Shown in pieces: positions 7,451-8,055 of a stretch of DNA of 8,055 nt. Each line of letters begins with the position of its first letter. Position 1 is the first letter of the stretch. The position numbers and the translations under genes are program-made. The notes under the pieces were generated by a model that was not told the DNA's origin, made no database searches, and worked only from the letters and a program-made list of their open reading frames with translations. Origin of the DNA: Bacillota bacterium (GTDB taxonomy: Bacteria > Bacillota > Syntrophomonadia > Syntrophomonadales > Syntrophomonadaceae); the NCBI GenBank assembly GCA_023395515.1, contig JAEWZB010000050.1, forward strand, positions 1-8,055, read 5' to 3'.

Positions 7451-7478
7451 TATGGCCCGCCCAAAAGGGTGGGCCATA
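7451..7478 (+). terminator. Stem-loop after the first collagen-like gene
   Basis: The arms 7451-7462 and 7467-7478 pair over 12 bp with one G-T pair, around an AAAA loop. The stem is GC-rich but followed only by TTTCTCG, so as an intrinsic terminator it is weak. It may act with the next stem, or protect the mRNA 3' end. Confidence 0.45.
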
Positions 7479-7504
7479 TTTCTCGAAAAAGTTTGTTTGC
7501 ATGC

Positions 7505-7542
7505 AATTAACAGCAGCCATATTGGCTGCTGTTAATTCTTTT
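7505..7542 (+). terminator. Likely rho-independent terminator
   Basis: A perfect 15-bp stem (7505-7519 with 7523-7537, core CAGCAGCCA/TGGCTGCTG) closes a 3-nt TAT loop and is followed by CTTTT (7538-7542). It sits 138 bp after the stop of the first collagen-like gene. A 10-bp palindrome TTGCATGCAA (7497-7506) overlaps its left foot. Confidence 0.65.
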
Positions 7543-7592
7543 AGGGTAATCTCGTGTGCCAGAAAGGCTGGTCACTTATTTGCCTAATAATA

Positions 7593-7676
7593 CCATAAAT
7601 ACACAATATTTCCCTGTGTTGAATATTGTAATTTGTATCCTTTATCTTTTTTATATAATAAGGAGGCTTTGCAATT
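7593..7676 (+). promoter_or_regulatory. Upstream/5'-UTR block 2, with sigma-K-like promoter and RBS
   Basis: This is the second copy of the block at 6248-6334. AC (7603-7604), 17 bp and AATATTGTA (7622-7630) keep the same spacing as the first promoter, but the -10 begins with A instead of C. AAGGAGG (7660-7666) precedes ATG 7677 by 10 nt. The weaker -10 could mean lower expression than the first copy. Confidence 0.55.
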
Positions 7677-8055
7677 ATGAATCATAATAATAATTGCTTT
7701 TCTGGCACCAAAGATAACTGTCAAATTCATTGCTGTAATCCATTTCCCCAATGCCCAACTGTTCATAACCCACCTTTAGGATGGTGTAGAACAATTGTCG
7801 GGCCTACTGGTCCAACGGGAGCAACTGGCAGCGGTAGTACTGGGGCGACCGGACCAATCGGACCTGCGGGAGCACCAGGGGCAACTGGAGCAACCGGGCC
7901 AATCGGACCTGCGGGAGCGCCGGGGGAAACTGGAGCAACCGGACCAATCGGACCTGCGGGAGCACCAGGGGCAACTGGAGGCACGGGGCCAATCGGACCT
8001 GCGGGAGCGCCAGGGGCAACTGGAGCAACCGGACCAATTGGACCTGCGGGAGCAC
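7677..8055 (+). CDS. Second collagen-like spore-surface protein, partial (3' end beyond window)
   Basis: The reading frame opens with ATG 7677 and stays open for 126 codons to the window edge, without a stop. Residues 1-41 repeat the Cys-rich leader of the first gene, with Cys at 7, 15, 19, 20, 26 and 37 and the shared CCNPFP, CPTVHNPPLGW segments. Relative to the first copy one residue is missing before HCC, and a Cys replaces Tyr after GW. From residue 42 the G-X-Y region begins GPTGPTGATG, has the same phase break (GS before GST), then runs as repeats of GPI-GPA-GAP with GAT/GET/GGT. The globular C-terminal domain is expected outside the window. It is a paralogue by tandem duplication including the promoter. 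Same inferred role as a spore-surface filament protein, and a possible acceptor for the sugar operon's glycan. Confidence 0.85.
   Translation, partial: MNHNNNCFSGTKDNCQIHCCNPFPQCPTVHNPPLGWCRTIVGPTGPTGATGSGSTGATGPIGPAGAPGATGATGPIGPAGAPGETGATGPIGPAGAPGATGGTGPIGPAGAPGATGATGPIGPAGA
7851..8055 (+). repeat. 45-bp in-frame tandem repeat in second collagen region
   Basis: Units of 45 bp (15 residues, five triplets: GPI GPA GAP then two G-x-T triplets) start at 7851, 7896, 7941, 7986 and 8031, the last cut by the window edge. The units are almost identical in nucleotides, so the true copy number could have collapsed or broken during assembly. Confidence 0.9.

Larger units (their letters stand above)
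7367..7676 (+). other. Intergenic region between the two collagen-like genes
   Basis: No convincing gene is present in these 310 bp. Positions 7367-7450 show nothing I can name. Two stem-loops follow (7451-7478 and 7505-7537), then about 50 bp of plain sequence, then the promoter/leader block of the next gene from 7593. The presence of both terminator-like stems and a new promoter suggests the two collagen-like genes are separate transcripts. Confidence 0.6.

Noticed and set aside
7332..7535. Plus-strand frame of 67 codons
   Set aside because: It overlaps the end of the first collagen-like gene out of frame and runs through both stem-loops, with no ribosome binding site.
7584..7766. Minus-strand frame of 60 codons
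   Set aside because: It is antisense to the promoter block and leader of the second collagen-like gene and has no domain or start signal.
7763..8055. Two overlapping minus-strand frames, one Pro/Ala/Gly-rich and one Leu/Pro-rich
   Set aside because: Both are antisense to the 45-bp collagen repeat of the plus-strand gene starting at 7677, whose leader homology and ribosome binding site make it the true coding strand.
6335..8055. Collagen repeats as a CRISPR array
   Set aside because: The repeats are in-frame with no unique spacers and encode G-X-Y triplets.

Overview
The window looks like a piece of a low-to-moderate GC, endospore-forming Firmicute. The evidence is strong AGGAGG-type ribosome binding sites, BclA-type collagen-like proteins of the kind found on spore surfaces, and three promoter-like sites that fit the mother-cell sigma-K consensus. 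I cannot fix the genus. A Negativicutes (Sporomusa/Pelosinus-like) or related clostridial host is only a guess from style. The window is probably one whole draft contig: it begins in a homopolymer/hairpin stretch that may be an assembly artefact and ends inside a tandem repeat.

Layout: positions 1-131 are low-complexity and non-coding. Positions 132-6103 hold five tightly packed minus-strand genes that form one operon, transcribed right to left. In transcription order they are an RmlD-like 4-ketosugar reductase (5213-6103), a CapE/FnlA/WbjB-type UDP-GlcNAc dehydratase/5-epimerase (4129-5199), an FnlC/WbjD/Cap5G-type UDP-HexNAc 2-epimerase (3047-4132), a three-domain methyltransferase + GT2 + GT2 protein (927-3023), and a small GT2 glycosyltransferase (132-905). 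The first three make a nucleotide-activated 2-acetamido-2,6-dideoxy-L-hexose (UDP-L-FucNAc or UDP-L-QuiNAc). The last two are expected to transfer and perhaps O-methylate sugars. Spacings are 9-21 bp or 4-bp overlaps.

The region from 6104 to 6334 is a divergent promoter region. To its right, on the plus strand, lie two paralogous collagen-like genes. The first is complete (6335-7366). The second (7677-8055) runs off the right edge and has no stop codon in the window. They share a near-identical upstream/5'-UTR block, a Cys-rich N-terminal leader and the start of the G-X-Y region, but their collagen repeats differ: an 81-bp Thr-rich unit in the first and a 45-bp Pro-containing unit in the second. 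Two stem-loops separate them.

The likely story (inference): the operon makes and attaches an unusual deoxyamino-sugar glycan to the Thr-rich collagen stalks on the spore surface, comparable in logic to the BclA/anthrose-rhamnose system of Bacillus anthracis. The glycan operon and both stalk genes seem to be driven by the same type of sigma-K promoter (AC, 17 bp, then CATATTRTA or AATATTGTA).
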